From contig JABYQN010000005.1 in assembly GCA_022606135.1 (NCBI GenBank), positions 1,364,001 through 1,428,000 on the forward strand: 64,000 nucleotides of DNA. The letters run 5' to 3'. Under the pieces are notes generated by a model that was not told the origin of the DNA, did not search any database, and worked only from the letters and a program-made list of their open reading frames with translations. This stretch comes from Fomes fomentarius. Its lineage: Eukaryota > Basidiomycota > Agaricomycetes > Polyporales > Polyporaceae. The position numbers and the translations under genes are program-made. How positions within the stretch are numbered: position 1 is the stretch's first letter; each line of letters begins with the position of its first letter. Of this stretch, positions 12,481 through 25,728 are shown piece after piece.

Positions 12481-13410
12481 ATGGCAACTCCGTTCGTCTT
12501 CTCCAATCTCCCTGTCGAGCTCGTGCGGGACATTCTCGAGCACGCAGCCCTCTCCGACCGCGCAACCGCGCGGCACCTTACGCTCGTGTCATCGGCGGTG
12601 CGGCATTGGACCGACCCCATTCTCTACAACACTGTCGTGCTGTCATCTACCCGTGCCCTGCGCGCGTTCGTCGCCGCAATTGCGAACAAATCTACCGAAT
12701 TCATACGCACCCGCGTCCACAACCTCGGCATCTTCACCATTGGTCCCATACAGAGCATTGACCGGGTGCTCAACGCATGCGCAGGGGTGAAGAGCCTAGC
12801 CTGTGGCTTCTCGCTCCCGTCATACAAGCAGGCGCATGGCCCCGCTGCATTGCAAGCCCTCACGCAACCCCGCGAGCAGCACCTTCTCGGTCTCGCATGC
12901 CGTGACGGATGGGACGCGTCTCTCGTCGGCTCTACTGCTACGCATCTGCGCCTTCACCTCACCTCCTTCGACAGTAGTCGCCCTGACTGTCCGTTCCTGT
13001 TTTCCGCCGGTGCGGACGAACAGACGGGCTGGGTACGCTTGAGAGCACTTCCTTCACTTACCCACCTCGCCATCGTCTATCGCCCGTCAGGTACCACCGC
13101 CCCCTCTTCCATAATCCCTCACCTGATGCGTCTCTTTCCGGCTGAACACAACGAGGAAGGGCTGTCGGTATTGCAGCTGGTTCTTGTGCAGGTCGTTGGC
13201 ACGAAGAAGGATGCTTCATTTTCCGAGGAAGCTGTCAAGGAGCTGAACGCTGCCGCAGTGTCCGCGGGTGCCTCTGCCCTACGCATCGTCACTGAGCACG
13301 CGCCGATGTCCGCCGCGAAACAGTGGGAGGATACGGTCAGGGTCGGACAGAGTATATGGCAGGGAGCAGAGGCTCTCGTACAGACGAGGTTGTCCGAGTC
13401 GAGGAAGTAG
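12481..13410 (+). CDS. F-box protein, single exon
   Basis: An intronless 309-residue frame. Residues 5-50 (FVFSNLPVELVRDILEHAAL, then VSSAVRHWTDPILYNTVVL) fit the F-box form common in agaricomycetes: a hydrophobic start, LPVEL, and a W-x-DP-x-LY end. By family this would bind SKP1 and present substrates to an SCF ubiquitin ligase. The C-terminal part shows weak leucine-rich stretches (LPSLTHLAIVYRP, LRIVTEHAPM) but no repeat type I can name. Substrate unknown. Starting at 12481 places the F-box at the extreme N-terminus, as usual. Confidence 0.75.
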   Translation: MATPFVFSNLPVELVRDILEHAALSDRATARHLTLVSSAVRHWTDPILYNTVVLSSTRALRAFVAAIANKSTEFIRTRVHNLGIFTIGPIQSIDRVLNACAGVKSLACGFSLPSYKQAHGPAALQALTQPREQHLLGLACRDGWDASLVGSTATHLRLHLTSFDSSRPDCPFLFSAGADEQTGWVRLRALPSLTHLAIVYRPSGTTAPSSIIPHLMRLFPAEHNEEGLSVLQLVLVQVVGTKKDASFSEEAVKELNAAAVSAGASALRIVTEHAPMSAAKQWEDTVRVGQSIWQGAEALVQTRLSESRK

Positions 13411-13749
13411 TGGCCCAGGACTGGCGCAACATTACCCGTGGCACCTAGTGCTTGTAGACCGCTGTATCTGTATCATGGGTTTCCTATTCTCCTAATTCTG
13501 TGTTCGTCGTCAGACTATCAGACTATCAATTCCTCGCAAGGCACTTAAGCTCAACTCAGGCTCAACTTAATCACATAAGGGTGGGCGGCTTATGTACTCC
13601 GTGCGAAAGACGACGCCCTGAGGCACATCTTCCGAGAACTCCGTGTTGTTCTTGAAACTCGAGGTTATCGTCTCTTCCACTGTACTGTGTTCCTGTCCCA
13701 TCCGGAGTTCGTGACGTACTCCGCGCTGCGTTGACGAACTGGTGTCACG
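13411..13749. other. Short intergenic stretch
   Basis: About 340 bp carrying the 3' end of the F-box gene and the SKI3 promoter. A tandem 'agactatc' pair near 13512-13527 is the only visible repeat. No gene seen. Confidence 0.4.
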
Positions 13750-16700
13750 ATGGCTACCTCCGTGAAAACCAAGCTGAAATCTGCCCGAGAAGCTCTCGGC
13801 AAGAAAGACTACGCGAAGGCGCGCGACCTTGCCCTTGAAGTGCTCGAGTACGAACCAGAGAACTACCACGGGTACGTTCAGACAAGTAACATCGAAAGGA
13901 ATATCTCATTTTTCTTCAGCAATACGTTTCTGGGACTTGCGCTTTTCAACATACAGGAGTATGAACAGAGCGAGCAAGTAACTGCTACTTTGAGGCTGGC
14001 TCTGGTGCATCGAATGACGATGGTCTGCAGGCATATCGCAAGGCGATAGAAGTGGATCAGGACCAGCTACCAGGCTGGCAGGTGCGTTGTGATCGATCCA
14101 GCTGGGTTGCAGATCGCGAACGGTTGCGGAGCAGGGCATCCTGAAAGTGTACCAAGAGACCAAGAATTGGCAAGAGCAACTCAAAGTTTTGGAGAAACTT
14201 GCGCGGCTGCATGCGAAGGCGTGAGTAATGCTCACACCCCATCTGTCAGTGCACCCACCGACAGCGGCTGTCCAGGAACGATGCCGTCAAGTGTGCAGAG
14301 GCAATTGAGAGGATCATTGAGATTCGACGGGATAGCGAGCGCAGTACAAACCTGGAGGTTCGCATCCACGACGTCTCTCGTATAGGATGTCTTACTCAAA
14401 TACTGTAACTCTTCAGCTCGCCGATGCTTTGTCGCTTTGGTTACCCGACTCGTCCTTCTACCCGGTGCTGTCTACACTGCCACCTCCGGACCTGACGAAT
14501 CCGACATCGACAACTATAACTCAATCCGCCATTCACGATTCTCTACCTATACTGGAGGAGTTAGTATCAATACACGAGAAGGATGAGGAGATGAAGATAG
14601 AGAACGAGGTCAAGAAGCGACGACAGCGACTCGATACATCTTCCTCTTCACCCGAACAGATCCGGCGAGAGGTTGCGTTGGAGATACTCTCGAGATCACA
14701 GGTATCTTAATTCGCCTTTATGTCGCGACGTGTGCTGAAAGGCTTGTTAGCTGCCACGGCTTTACAACGAGGTGTTGAACCATCCTAACACATCCGATAA
14801 GTTGAGACGCGAGACAGAGTCGAAGTTGCTGCGCATGAAGCAGCTTCATCTGTTCTCGATACCTGTTGACAATCAACACAAGGAGGAGAAAGCTCGCCTG
14901 GCGGCGGAGGTGGAAGAGCTCGTCAACGGTATCGTTCTTCTCAAGATTCCAGACGAAGCAGCTTGGATGCTGTCGATTGAGAGCAGAGATGCGGCACGTA
15001 TCGGTGAGTCTCATGATGACCAACAACATTTGCAATTTCCAACAAGCCGAACTAGAGGACTACGACTTTGACGTCTTGCGACAGTTCATAGAACTGTTCC
15101 CAAGTACCCACATGGCGCAGTTACTTCGGGCTTACCTGCAGTACATGGGTATACCATTACAAGAGGACGAGGACCAAGAGCCACCCCGTCACGATGATGC
15201 AGACGACGAGCTCGACCAGATCGATATCGTGATGGTACATTGCCGCCTTTATGCGTGCCCATACAGCTAACTGTCTCCTTCAGGAAGCATTCTCCAGCCT
15301 CAACGATTTCGTACTAGCGCATCGCATCGTCGCGGAGCTCTATGAGGAGGGCGCAGATCACGAGAATGCGATCAAAATATCAGAGAGCGGACTAGAGGTA
15401 GTCCGCCGCATCGAACAGAACTGGGGCAGACCACTGAAGGAGTACGTTTTCTGTGACGAAGTATTCATGATTTCTCATCCTACCTCGTGACACAGCGTGA
15501 AAAAGGCATTCAATGTCATCCTAGGGACGTCGCTCGTGCATTACTTCCCTCCAAAAAATCACGCGCGAGCTCTTAGGATCATCGACGAAGTGCTCGGGGA
15601 GGATCCAGAAGACATCCCCACTCTCATGGGTCGCGGTTTCATCTTGCAGCACGCAAAGAAATGGTCGGATGCAGCAGCCATCTTTGCCAAAGTTACACAG
15701 CTCGATGCTGAGGGTGTGGACCACGGTCTTCGAGCCAAGGAAGAGTATGCATGGTCCCAGGCAATGCGTGGGGAGCTGGTGGCTGCTTCAGAAGAGCTGC
15801 GCGAGGTCATCGGCGTCCTGGACGAGTTGGTAGGTAGGGATGAAGACAAAGCGCGGAGCTGGTGGAGGCTGGGACGGTGTCACTGGCAGATGGGCCGTAA
15901 GTGTAACCAAAATGATCCAACGACCTCTCAAGTTTCGAATAGCTGATTTGACTTGCAGATGATCATCGAGAGGAAGCGTACAAGCATTTTGTCACGGCTC
16001 TACAGCGGTCTTCGACTTTCGCGCCGGCGTTCACGTCCTTGGGTATCTACTACTCAGAATTCCTCTCGCCACCAGATCCGAATCGTGCGTCGAAGTGCTT
16101 CCAGAAGGCCTTCGAACTCGACCCAAGGGAGGCGGATGCGGCGCAGAGACTCGCAGAAGGCTTCGCGGAGGAAGGGGAGTGGGACCTCGTCGAAGTCGTT
16201 GCTCGCCGCACGATCGCGGGAGAGGGTGGGCTTGAGGAAGGTCCAGACGCGAAGGTCTCTCGTCGCTATCTGCCAATGAACGCTTGGGCGTGGAAGGCGG
16301 TGGGTGCGGTCGAAATGGTGTGTCTTTCCCGTAGTTCACCGGTGACGTTTCCTGACTTCGGTGTAGACACGGCGCAACTATCCTCCTGCTATAGAGGCCT
16401 TCCAGATCGCCCTCCGGACAGACGTAGATGACCATATGTCGTGGCTCCGTCTCGGCGAGGCGTACAGCCAAGCAGGGCGTTATGCGGCGGCGTTCAAAGC
16501 TCTGGAACATGCCCGCGACTTGGACCCGGAGGACTGGGTCGCCTCATATTTCATTGGTGAGGTCCAACGGCAGACGGGGGCGCACGAAGAGGCTATCAAA
16601 GTTTTCGAGTCCATTCTCCAGACTCGCCCGCAAGAGCTTGGTGTCCTTCAATCCCTTGGACAGACCTATCTGGATCTTGGACGTGCCGAGCTCTCCACCG

Positions 16701-18742
16701 GTTTCTCGACGCGGGCAGAGACATCGTTCGTGTCAGCGGTCCGCTTCACGCTGGAGCTCGTCAATGCCAGCTCTGGCTTCCGCCGAGTCGCATGGAAGAC
16801 GATCGCGGACGCGTTGTTCGATCTCTCTGCGTGCTTCGCGTCCGTAAATGATGAGGACGTCGAGAAGGTTGTCTCCACGGTCGTACCACTCGTGACCGAA
16901 CACCCCGCAAAAGGACTTATAGACGTCCTCACCTATCCCCTTTCTCTGGAAGACCCAACCAACCTATCTCTGTTCACTCTACAGGTCGCTCTTGCCGCAT
17001 ACGACTACCGACTGACTCTAGGGGGGCTTGACGATGCCGCGAAGGGCACCGCGCATTACGACCTTGGCGCAGCGCTCTCTGCATATGCACGTCGGACATT
17101 GGACAGCGTCAAACGCGAAGCAGCCGAGAAAGAGGCCATCTCACAGTATAAACTTGCGTTGCATCTTGAGCCTACGAATGATAGCTTCTGGGTAGCCCTG
17201 GGTAACGCCACGTTCATCTCTCAACGCTCTGTCTGCCAGCACTCGTACATCCGGGCACTGGAGATTGATGGCAAGGTAACTGTCTTTCATATGCGAACGT
17301 CCATGGTTGGAACTCACACGCATGCAGAACGCTGCAACATGGACGAATCTGGGGTTGTTCTACTTAGAGCACGAGGACGTCGAGCTTGCGAACGAAGCAT
17401 TCTACAAAGCGCAAACCTTAGACCCCGACTACGCTATGGCTTGGGTCGGTCAAGGTCTCGTTGCAACGGCGAACCAGCATCACAAGGACGCCAGCACGCT
17501 GTTCGAACATGCTACAGGCCTCACCGCGGCTGTTCCAGAGGCGGACCTCGAGTATGCCACACGTCTCTTCAACAAGGTGAACGCGTCGACGAAGTCTCGC
17601 TCTGCTTCGTCCGAAGCACTTCTCCCCGCGTTCTTCGTTCTCGATCGGTATCGCAAGCAACGCCCGCGTGATGCATCAGCGCTCCACCTCTTTGGGCTGG
17701 TGTGCGAGCGTATCGGACATGTCGAATTGGGCATCGAGGTGATCTCGCAGGCCATCGCAGTCCTGGAAGCGGTGTATGAGGAGACGGAGGATACCGTCAT
17801 CGAACGTCAATACACAACGGCACACACGAATATCGCTCGTTTGCGACTGTCAGTTGCTGACTACGATGGTGCGCTCGAGTCGTATCAGGTTGCGACGGGC
17901 TTGCTACCAGAAAAATCAGAGGAGGGTGTCCCCGACTCTGAGACGCAAGCTCTGCTTGCTCAATGCCAGTTCGGCTCCGGACTGGCACACTTTAAGCTCG
18001 GACAGCTTTCTGAAGCGTTGCCACTGTTTGAAGCTGCCATGGTCACAGCTGGTGACAACTCAGTAATCCGAGGGCACGTCGTCGTCCTACTTGCACAGAC
18101 ACTCTGGGCGATCGCCACGGACGAAGCGAAGGAGTCTGCGAAGTCCCAGCTGCTACAGAGGTACGCGTGACTACACTTTCTCTCCCTTAGTCTCACCTCT
18201 CACATTGCACATTACACAGCATCGAATATGACCCGGAGAACCTCATGGCGATCAACACCTTGACCGGAATGGGTATCATCACAGAGGATGATGGACTCGT
18301 CGACGCCGCGCTGTCCGAGCTGCTGTCTCTCCCGCTCGACCAGCGGCACGAACGCGACCCTGAGCGCGACGTCACATATCTCCTCATTCAGCACCACCTC
18401 GGCCAAGGAGACACAAAGCAAGCCCTGTCCGTCGCGCAGAAAGCCGTTTTCGCCGAGCCGGCCCGGACGGACGTGCGCCGCGACCTCGCCGTGCTCCCTC
18501 TGCAAACTGGCGACAGCGTGGCGGCGCTCGCGGTTCTTGGGGGCTCTGCGCATACTCAAAAGGACTTTGCTCACTTGCGCGCGTCATTTGTCCTGCATGC
18601 AGTGTCGCTGTGCCTCCAAGGTGGAAGCGGGGACGCAACAGCGGATGCGCTGAAGCTTGCACAGAAGGGCATCATGCTCTCGCCATGGGATAAGCGCGGG
18701 TGGGAGACCTTGGCGTACATCCGGAGTCGAAGTGCACAGTGA
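13750..18742 (+). CDS. SKI3: Superkiller complex subunit SKI3 (TPR protein)
   Basis: Scaffold of the cytoplasmic SKI complex (with the SKI2 helicase and SKI8), which threads mRNA into the exosome for 3'-5' decay. ATG 13750 opens TSVKTKLKSAREALGKKDYA and the first TPR (ARDLALEVLEYEPENYH), followed by NTFLGLALFNIQEYEQSEQ and AYRKAIEVDQDQLPGWQG, the usual Ski3 N-terminus. At least ten short introns join about 1,400 residues. TPRs continue throughout: RASKCFQKAFELDPREADA, MSWLRLGEAYSQAGRYAAAF, AATWTNLGLFYLEHEDVELA, YAMAWVGQGLVATA. The end (GIMLSPWDKRGWETLAYI) also fits the family. The exon 16436-17290 is long and intact. Very large TPR proteins can be confused, but the N- and C-terminal blocks support SKI3. 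Confidence 0.88.
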
Positions 18743-18989
18743 TGCTCGTGGTTTCGCGGAGTGAACATGTGTATTCTGTAGCAGCTAGATGTGCCATCTG
18801 TATCAAGTAGCCGTCCGTACGTCCATGTGTAGTGTGGATGAAGCCATATAAAGAATGTATGTTTTGAGCTGTGAATACATCGCCATTAACCGCTTAATAC
18901 AGTACTAGTACGAAAAGGGCGCATAGTCATTGCTGTGCGCGCCGTATACTCTATGGAAACCTAGGCGAGGTCGTTAACGGCGAAGCCCC
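18743..18989. other. Convergent 3' intergenic region of SKI3 and the LETM1-like gene
   Basis: A 247-bp spacer between two convergent stops. It contains AT-rich patches such as CCATATAAAGAATG at about 18844 that may serve 3' end formation. No gene seen. Confidence 0.4.
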
Positions 18990-20563
18990 TTACGATTGAT
19001 TGCTATGCTGTCCGATCACGTTCGCGGCAACAAGCTGGACGCGCTTACGGATGGGGTCAACGTCAGACTGTCTGGGCTCTGCCAACCACCATTGTAGGCG
19101 TGCACGCATTGCCTCGGTAGAAAGATCAGTGGTCACGCTAGAGCGGATGTCCGTCAGCAAGCGTAAGTGACGGGAGCGCTCGGCAAGATACGCACATTCC
19201 TCGCTCCTCGAGAGCTTCACGGAGTTCGTTGGGCGACAGCCTCTCGCCCCAGTTCTCGCTAGCAAGCAGCGCATCGTCCGCCGAGATGGCCTTCAAGTGC
19301 TTCTTGATCCGACGTAGCCTCATGGGCGGTGGACCGAAGTTGGACAACGAGAGCACCCTACAGCAAGGTAGAGACATCAGACTTGTGATGCCATGCAGCA
19401 TGTTGCATACGCACCCAGTATAAGAGAGGAGCGACGTCCGATCCAGGAGCTTGTCGATGGACAAGTCAGGTTCTGACAACGCACGGCTGTGGATGCCATC
19501 GAAGATGGGCGCAAAGTTCACAGCATACTCCCTCTGCTTCTCGCGGCGCTTGTTGTCTATGCGTTCCTTTTGCGAGGGCAGGAGGCATGTTGACGGGAGG
19601 ATGAAGGGCGCGTAGATGACCACGAGCGGGATGGCTTCTTCGGCAACGATTATAATCAAAACGAAGGGGATAAGCCTGTCGAATATCGTGGCTTATGAGT
19701 CTTGTCTGCCTGGCAATGAGACAGGACAATGCAATGGAAGCACTCACTTCAGCGCGTCCAGCCTGAAGTTCGCGATAAATCGCGTCTCCCAACGCGACAG
19801 AGGTGCGCCACCGGACTTGACGCGCGCTTCAATTTCACGGACGCGGAGGCGGTTCGTGTTGATGAGTTTCACGCCGTTCCAGTAGAATTTCTGGAGCACG
19901 GTTCATCAATGGGCATGGAATGGGCTCGGGGCTACGCACGAAAAGCTCCTTCCCCTGATGCCACAACTTTCCCACCCACGACGCGTTCTCTGGAGGAGGT
20001 GCGAGGATGCCATGCTTTGACGCATCGTATAGATCCTCCTTCGCTGTCTCGATCACAGAGTTCTTCTGCGGGGACGACGAAGTTGATGCAGATACGTCCG
20101 CCTTAGACAGTGATACACTAGGAATGGACTCCGGGGCGGGATTTGATGGTACAGCGGATTGTGGGGCTGGGGAGGCATCGGGCAACGATTTGGGCGGCTT
20201 GACGGGACCTGGTCTTAGGTCTACCTTAGGTTTCCGTGCTGAAGGAGATGGTACAGGGTGCGGAATGTCTTTCGCCGTCGCTCCGGTGGTGGGTGGAGGC
20301 CTACTTGAGATGAACCGCGAACCCGAGCTTCGAGGATAGAAAGCTACGGCGCCAGAAACACGCCACGACAACCCATCCGGCGTACGGTTCGACAGGTGTG
20401 TTATATGTCGAGGAGAGCGGTACCGCACTACCGCGGTGGTGCGATGATTCCTTGTCACCGTGAAACTTGTAGGCGAAGATGCAACGCATGAGCATGCCTT
20501 TTTCAATCAAACAAGTGGATGCACTCACCCCTCCGCCAGGCCATTCCTCAGCGAAGCAATCAT
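18990..20563 (-). CDS. LETM1-domain mitochondrial inner-membrane protein
   Basis: The family (LETM1; yeast Mdm38/Ylh47) acts in mitochondrial K+/H+ homeostasis and ribosome tethering. ATG 20563 starts MIASLRNGLAEG, and a GTGAGT donor and CTACAAG acceptor join it to FTVTRNHRTTAVVRYRSPRH, an Arg/Ser-rich presequence without acidic residues, as expected for mitochondrial import. After a Pro/Ser-rich linker come KLWHQGKELF, KFYWNGVKLINTNR, RWETRFIANFRLDALK and the membrane segment LIPFVLIIIVAEEAIPLVVI. The C-terminal ribosome-binding-like part ends ERLSPNELREALEERGI, then (after an intron GTGCGT...TCTAG near 19201-19144) STEAMRARLQWWLAEP, matching LETM1 spacing. Total about 430 residues, shorter than full LETM1 and lacking an EF-hand, so closer to the Mdm38/Ylh47 or LETMD1 type. 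Confidence 0.82.
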
Positions 20564-22998
20564 GAAATAACTTCTGTCTCGCCGTTGTCGTCGTGCACCC
20601 TTCCAGTCCGAAGTCGTACAATCGAATCCAGAGGTGATAAGAGGAGGAGTGGAGTGAGAGTTACTGCCGAAACGTGCACGCAAGTACACGGAAGCTGGAG
20701 CGCCCGCGGACACGCCCACGTTACCCTCTCGGCGCTTCCTCCCGCGCTCCTCGGACGAGTCCGTCCTGGCACCGCCGGTAGTGCGCTTTCTGGTGTTCGA
20801 AAATCTTTGACTGTATGGACTCTGTTCGTAGACAAACTGCGACTTCACTCTCAATCGAACCGTGCTACTTGCGATGGTAAGCTATCCATCCGCACACCGA
20901 CCCTCGCGTTCCTCATAGCTTTGGAGCGGCGAGGGCAGCGGCATCCATATCTTATTGAATGCCTGACTCACGTCGAGACGAATTCTCTTCCTTGCATAAA
21001 CCTACACGTCATCCTGTTGTGCCCGCTCAAGAACATGATTCTCATGAGGAATGGCAGGAGAGCTGTATGAGTGCATGTCTCGGTATTTGCGAGTGACTGG
21101 TAAGCCGCTCCAGTTTGATATGTAACTGTTGTCGCTGTTTATAGATATAGGTCCGTCATGTCTCAACACATTAGCGACACCAGTGCGTAGACGGAGTATA
21201 GATGCTCTATAGTCCCGGGAAATAAGATTTATTCGTCGGCTAACTTGAATGGCAAACGGAGGACTTACGACCACGACGAGTCTGACACGGATCGGCAGAG
21301 CTAACAAGTCAACTATTAACCCGTATCCAGAAATCCATGGCAGCTGCACAAGTACACCCTGACCCAACGTTACCTCGACGCCAACTGACTCCCATCACGC
21401 CGATATTGGCAGAAGATCTATGTGCGTTCACCATGATTGGCTTTTATTCGCTTTCGTCGCATACCTTATACATGTTCGACCTTCCATCCAAAGGAGAGCA
21501 CGGAAACGGCACCCATAATCTCCACAGAACGATCTCTCGCGGCCCTACTCACCTCACGGACTCAAGCTTTGTGAGAATCATCTTGCCAAGGCCCGCAGCC
21601 TGCAACGTGGTTGACGACATGGATGCGCATCTGGCCAAAGAAAACTGGCGGACAAGATCCGAAGCTCATCGGTCCTATCCAACGGACGCGGTGAACCTGT
21701 CTGTATTGCAGCCCGGATTGTTCCATGCCCGTCATGCCAGTACAGCAAGAAAACAAGTGTGAGCATTCCTGCCGAAATGAGCTCACCGTTTGGCATCACG
21801 GCGATGCTGGTCAAAATCCCGCTTGACGCGCTTGTTTCCTGGATGGGCTTGTTCGCACTGCGGTTCACTATGCGGATTTGAGCCGCACTAACGTCAGGGT
21901 AGCCGCGTCGCTCACGTTGTATGATCCGGGATACATGCTTCCTACAGTGGAGAGAACGATAGCGCTCTAGTAGGATGTGCGGTGTGCGGAAGAGTATTTT
22001 GGAGAACCCTCAGGATAAGATGATGGATGGAGAGTAGAAGTCACTAGGAGGGACATCACACGTGGTCTAGTCTCAGGCCTTCTGCGCCTCTGGACGTGTT
22101 CGCCAGAGAACATGGGCTCTGTAGAGCCTTACTAGCAGCTCTCTTCCATACAATTCGTGCCAACGTTAACCAGTACTCTCAAGTGTTGGCTGAGGCGCTA
22201 GTGCTTGTGATATCCTGCGGCCTCGGCACTGTCCGGAATTTGTTTGTTGCAGATCCGAGCCATGTCTCATCCATCCGCCTCTTCTCTTTCTTTCTCTCCA
22301 GTTTCGCATATCTTCATACCATTCCCGCGATCTCATCCACCAGACCCGTGGACCAAGTGATCTTGCCCCATCTTTCCACATGATTGCTCAATGGCACTGG
22401 CTATTTATCCTGCGTCGCAGGTTTGTTGCCGTCACCGGTTAGGTGGTCCAAGGGCTATCATCATCACCTCGCCCCACTGAGCACTCTCGTACGCCCAAAG
22501 CCACCGCCGCGTCAGAGGAAGACTACTTTTGCAGAGTCGAACCAGGGTAACCAATACAGAACACCCCCAGAGGAGGCCCGCAGTTGCCTGTTGCATGCGG
22601 TACAGCCTGAGATACCACCCACCATACAAAAAGTTCACGAAGGTCAGTGTCCGACTGACCCAAGGGAATAAATGAGCTGTCCAAGCTGAGTCCAAGTGGA
22701 GATGGTTGGATGGATCGCAACTGGCAGTAATCTGATGGTCGCGCAGACAAAGTTGTATGACACCACTTCTTCTTCCCAGGCGTAAAATACAAACAAGCTC
22801 ACCGCCCGCTGGTACATCATGTGGGTCATTGTTGGAGAAGCACGACGTCAACGCTCAGTGTCCTCTTTGACGGCGATGACATGGGTAAGACGGGGCTAGG
22901 GAAAAGTATCTAAATGGCCCTGAGTTGCACTGACCGCAGACCCATACTTTTGTTGCTGACCCTGACCATCCCTCCTGCGAGTCATTCGCTTGTTCGCA
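20564..22998. other. Long intergenic region, possible degenerate membrane-protein traces
   Basis: About 2.4 kb between divergent genes. It must contain the promoters of the LETM1-like gene and the seven-helix gene. A minus-strand frame near 21580-21870 (SGILTSIAVMPNGELISAGMLTLVFLLY) looks hydrophobic and slightly like a DUF6533/6534-type helix, but I could not build a gene around it. Nothing else supported. Confidence 0.4.
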
Positions 22999-24388
22999 AT
23001 GGTCGCGTTCATTCCCCTCGACAAGGCATACCTTACAGCTATCTGGCTCGAGACGCTGTTCTATGGTGCGTTGCGATGACGTGCATATCTCATCTCTGCC
23101 ACTCACGGAACGGTCGAGCTAATTTACGTCGGCCCCGCAGGCATTAACATCTGTCTATTCAGCTCCTACGTCTACATTCTACGCTTCCGCCACACGCGCA
23201 AGATTACGCCGATTATCTTCTGGGTAGCCGTGCTCATGTTCTGCTTCGCTACCATCCACGTCTCCCTCGGCTTCTGTCGCCTCATCTGGGGCTTCATCGA
23301 CCTCCGTGATATGCCTGGAGGACCGGGCGCTTACTTCTCTGACGTGTCGACCCCGCCGAACGTAGCAAAGGTCACAATTCACTCTGTAAACTCGATCTTG
23401 GGTGATAGTATTGTCGTAAGTGGCACTCTTCTCTATTTCGTCGCCAGATCTCGAGTAGATATTGAGCTCGATCGCAGGTGTGGCGGTGCTGGCATGTATG
23501 GGGTGGGAACTGGAAGGTTTGTGTCGTGCCTATCTTGTTGATCTGCGCCTCAGCAGGTGAGCGTCGGCAGCATCTGAGCCTTTTCTGCAGCCCTCACAGT
23601 ACTTCCGATAGTATGCGGCTTCTCGCAAGCCATCATATTTGCACAAGCGAAGACTGTGCACAGTGCATTCGCGAATGTGCGTCATTCCCTGATCGAGTTT
23701 TACTATGCCTTCTGATACATAACCTGTATCGTAGGAACTTGAGCGGTGGAATGGCTCCTTGTTCTCCCTGTCGCTGGTCACGAATGTTGTGGTGACTACC
23801 TTGATTGCGGCCCGTATCTGGTACGCTTGCGCTCAACATCCCAAGCGTTATCACTGACAACGCAAGGGCAGGTTCACAACCCGTGAAACGAAGGACTCTG
23901 GAGTCTCGTCCGCGTTCCGCTACACTAAGGTCCTCGTCCTGATCATTGAATCCGCCATGATATACAGTATGGCCCTCGTCATCGAGATTACCCTCTACTT
24001 CATCGGAAGCAACGCGTTCTACATCGTCTATGACCCCATCGCACAGCTTACCGTGAGTTCCATCAATACTCTACCTACAGTATGACGATGAGCTTGATGA
24101 TTCTAGGGAATCGTGCCCACGATGATCATTGTCATGTCCGTGCTCGGACTCACCTCTGGGGACCTTGAGTCCCATGCTGCCGCGACGCGACGGGAGCAGG
24201 GCATCCGCCAGCTGTCGACAATGCGCTTCGACGCTGGTCGTCAGACTACAATACTGACCCTCGCGTCTACTCCGGGGTTGACGACGGACACTATCACCTC
24301 TGGGTTCTCGCACCCCACGCATGGCTCGGTGCCGAATTTGACCAAAGGTGGTGAGATTAAGCTCGAGGAGTTGGGACCACGGCAGTGA
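22999..24388 (+). CDS. Fungal seven-helix integral membrane protein, function unknown
   Basis: Six exons are joined by good splice sites. ATG 22999 starts VAFIPLDKAYLTAIWLETLF, helix 1, which continues after the intron as YGINICLFSSYVYILRF. Further helices are PIIFWVAVLMFCFATIHVSL, VCVVPILLICASAALTVLPI, LSLVTNVVVTTLIAARIW, VLVLIIESAMIYSMALVIEI and GIVPTMIIVMSVLGL. The signature DSIVVWRCWHVWGGNWKV in the middle is typical of a large agaricomycete family of plasma-membrane-type proteins. An apparent stop in the fourth exon is removed by a GTGCGT...GTAG intron, leading into ELERWNGSLFSLSL. The tail is hydrophilic and cytosol-like. The family has no established role; receptor-like function is only a guess. 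An upstream extension of the start cannot be excluded. Confidence 0.78.
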
Positions 24389-25728
24389 AAGAGGTGGTCC
24401 GTGGGGTTTCTGGTGTTTGTTGTCTAATGCTTTTCCTATATTATTATACTTTCTGCTTTGACTGAATTGTGTAGAACTTCTGGGCATCTGGCCCGCGGGG
24501 ACGTCCGCAAATCTTGAAGCTTGAAGATTCGCGTATAAGCGCGCAGCGTAGCCGCAGGCCCGAATTGAGTCAGTCTCGGAGTACCATATTTTGTGTTTTG
24601 CTGGCTAAGTATGTTATTCTAAATCTCACCGCCCATCCTATAATCCCTATCCACATCTCTTCTCGGAAGCCGAATGCGGAAAGGCGCCGCACGATTGAAG
24701 GACAGACCTGATTGAATGCGGAGCACCACGCTCTTAATAGGCGGAGGGAGCGACGCCGCACAGCACTGAGCAAAATCGAGTAGGGAGCATCGAAGCGGCT
24801 CCCACTGATGTAGGCTGCGCGGAACGTGAGGCGCGAGCCCGAATACGGGCCAGGTATCAAAATAGGGAGCGGCTGAAAAACGGCGAGTGGTGCGTAGAGC
24901 AGTCCACAACAAGTGGAGGATAAGGCAAGTCAGCAACGAGTCCACCAGGGAGGAGGAGGAGCACAGGAGGAGGAGCACAAATTTCAGACAAGAGGTAGGC
25001 GCGGCCGCCTCGTACTGCCTCGCCTTCCCTGCGTCCCCCATCGCTGGCACACCCACTGCTCTTACTCAGCGCCGAGGCCGTCCGCTCGACGCAGGAGAGC
25101 ACACACGCTAAGTACTAAGCATGGAACGGCCGCGAGGCGGATACAGTGACGTGGACAGACGGCACTGTGGTGGCAGTGTTTCACGAGCGCTTATACTGTC
25201 ACGTGACACATTTTCGCCATCAGATTCATGCATCATCCGTCTCGAACTGTGTCACGACTTTTCTCAGTCTGTGGATCCCGCCCGTGACCTTTTGATTCAC
25301 TATTACCAAGACACAGGCAAAATCACCGTAACTTCGCGACCGTGACCGATGGCAGGCGTCCACATCGCTGAACAAGCGTGGCCAAGGACCTCCCACGACG
25401 TTATTCGACGCCGTATTATTACAGAAGTGGCAGCGGCTAATCCCCGATCGGAGAGTCCGAACGGGTTGAAGACGATGTAGGTGTTCCGCCATGCGCATCC
25501 ACCAGTTGGCTTAACCGTGACTTACCGGAGTTTCCGATGAGTTCTGTTCACGCCATCGTGAAGTTCCGAACGGAATCTCATCGGCCTGCATGACAGAGCC
25601 AACAAGTGGGCATCGACTCCGAGTCCCAACTGACGGTTTGGCTACTTCATCCTAGGAACTATTAAAGATGCATCGTCGACCGGGCATGACCTACCAACCC
25701 CAACAGTCAACTCAAGCAGCAGTTTGCA
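24389..25728. other. Intergenic region, no gene recognised
   Basis: About 1.3 kb. It contains a purine-rich GGAGGA stretch (about 24950-24975) and a direct repeat CTTGAAGCTTGAAG at about 24515. The open frames have no family resemblance. The SDR promoter should lie in the last few hundred bases. Confidence 0.45.

Noticed and set aside
21580..21870. Possible DUF6534-type membrane-protein relic on the minus strand
   Set aside because: A few hydrophobic residues fit, but there is no consistent frame, start or second motif.
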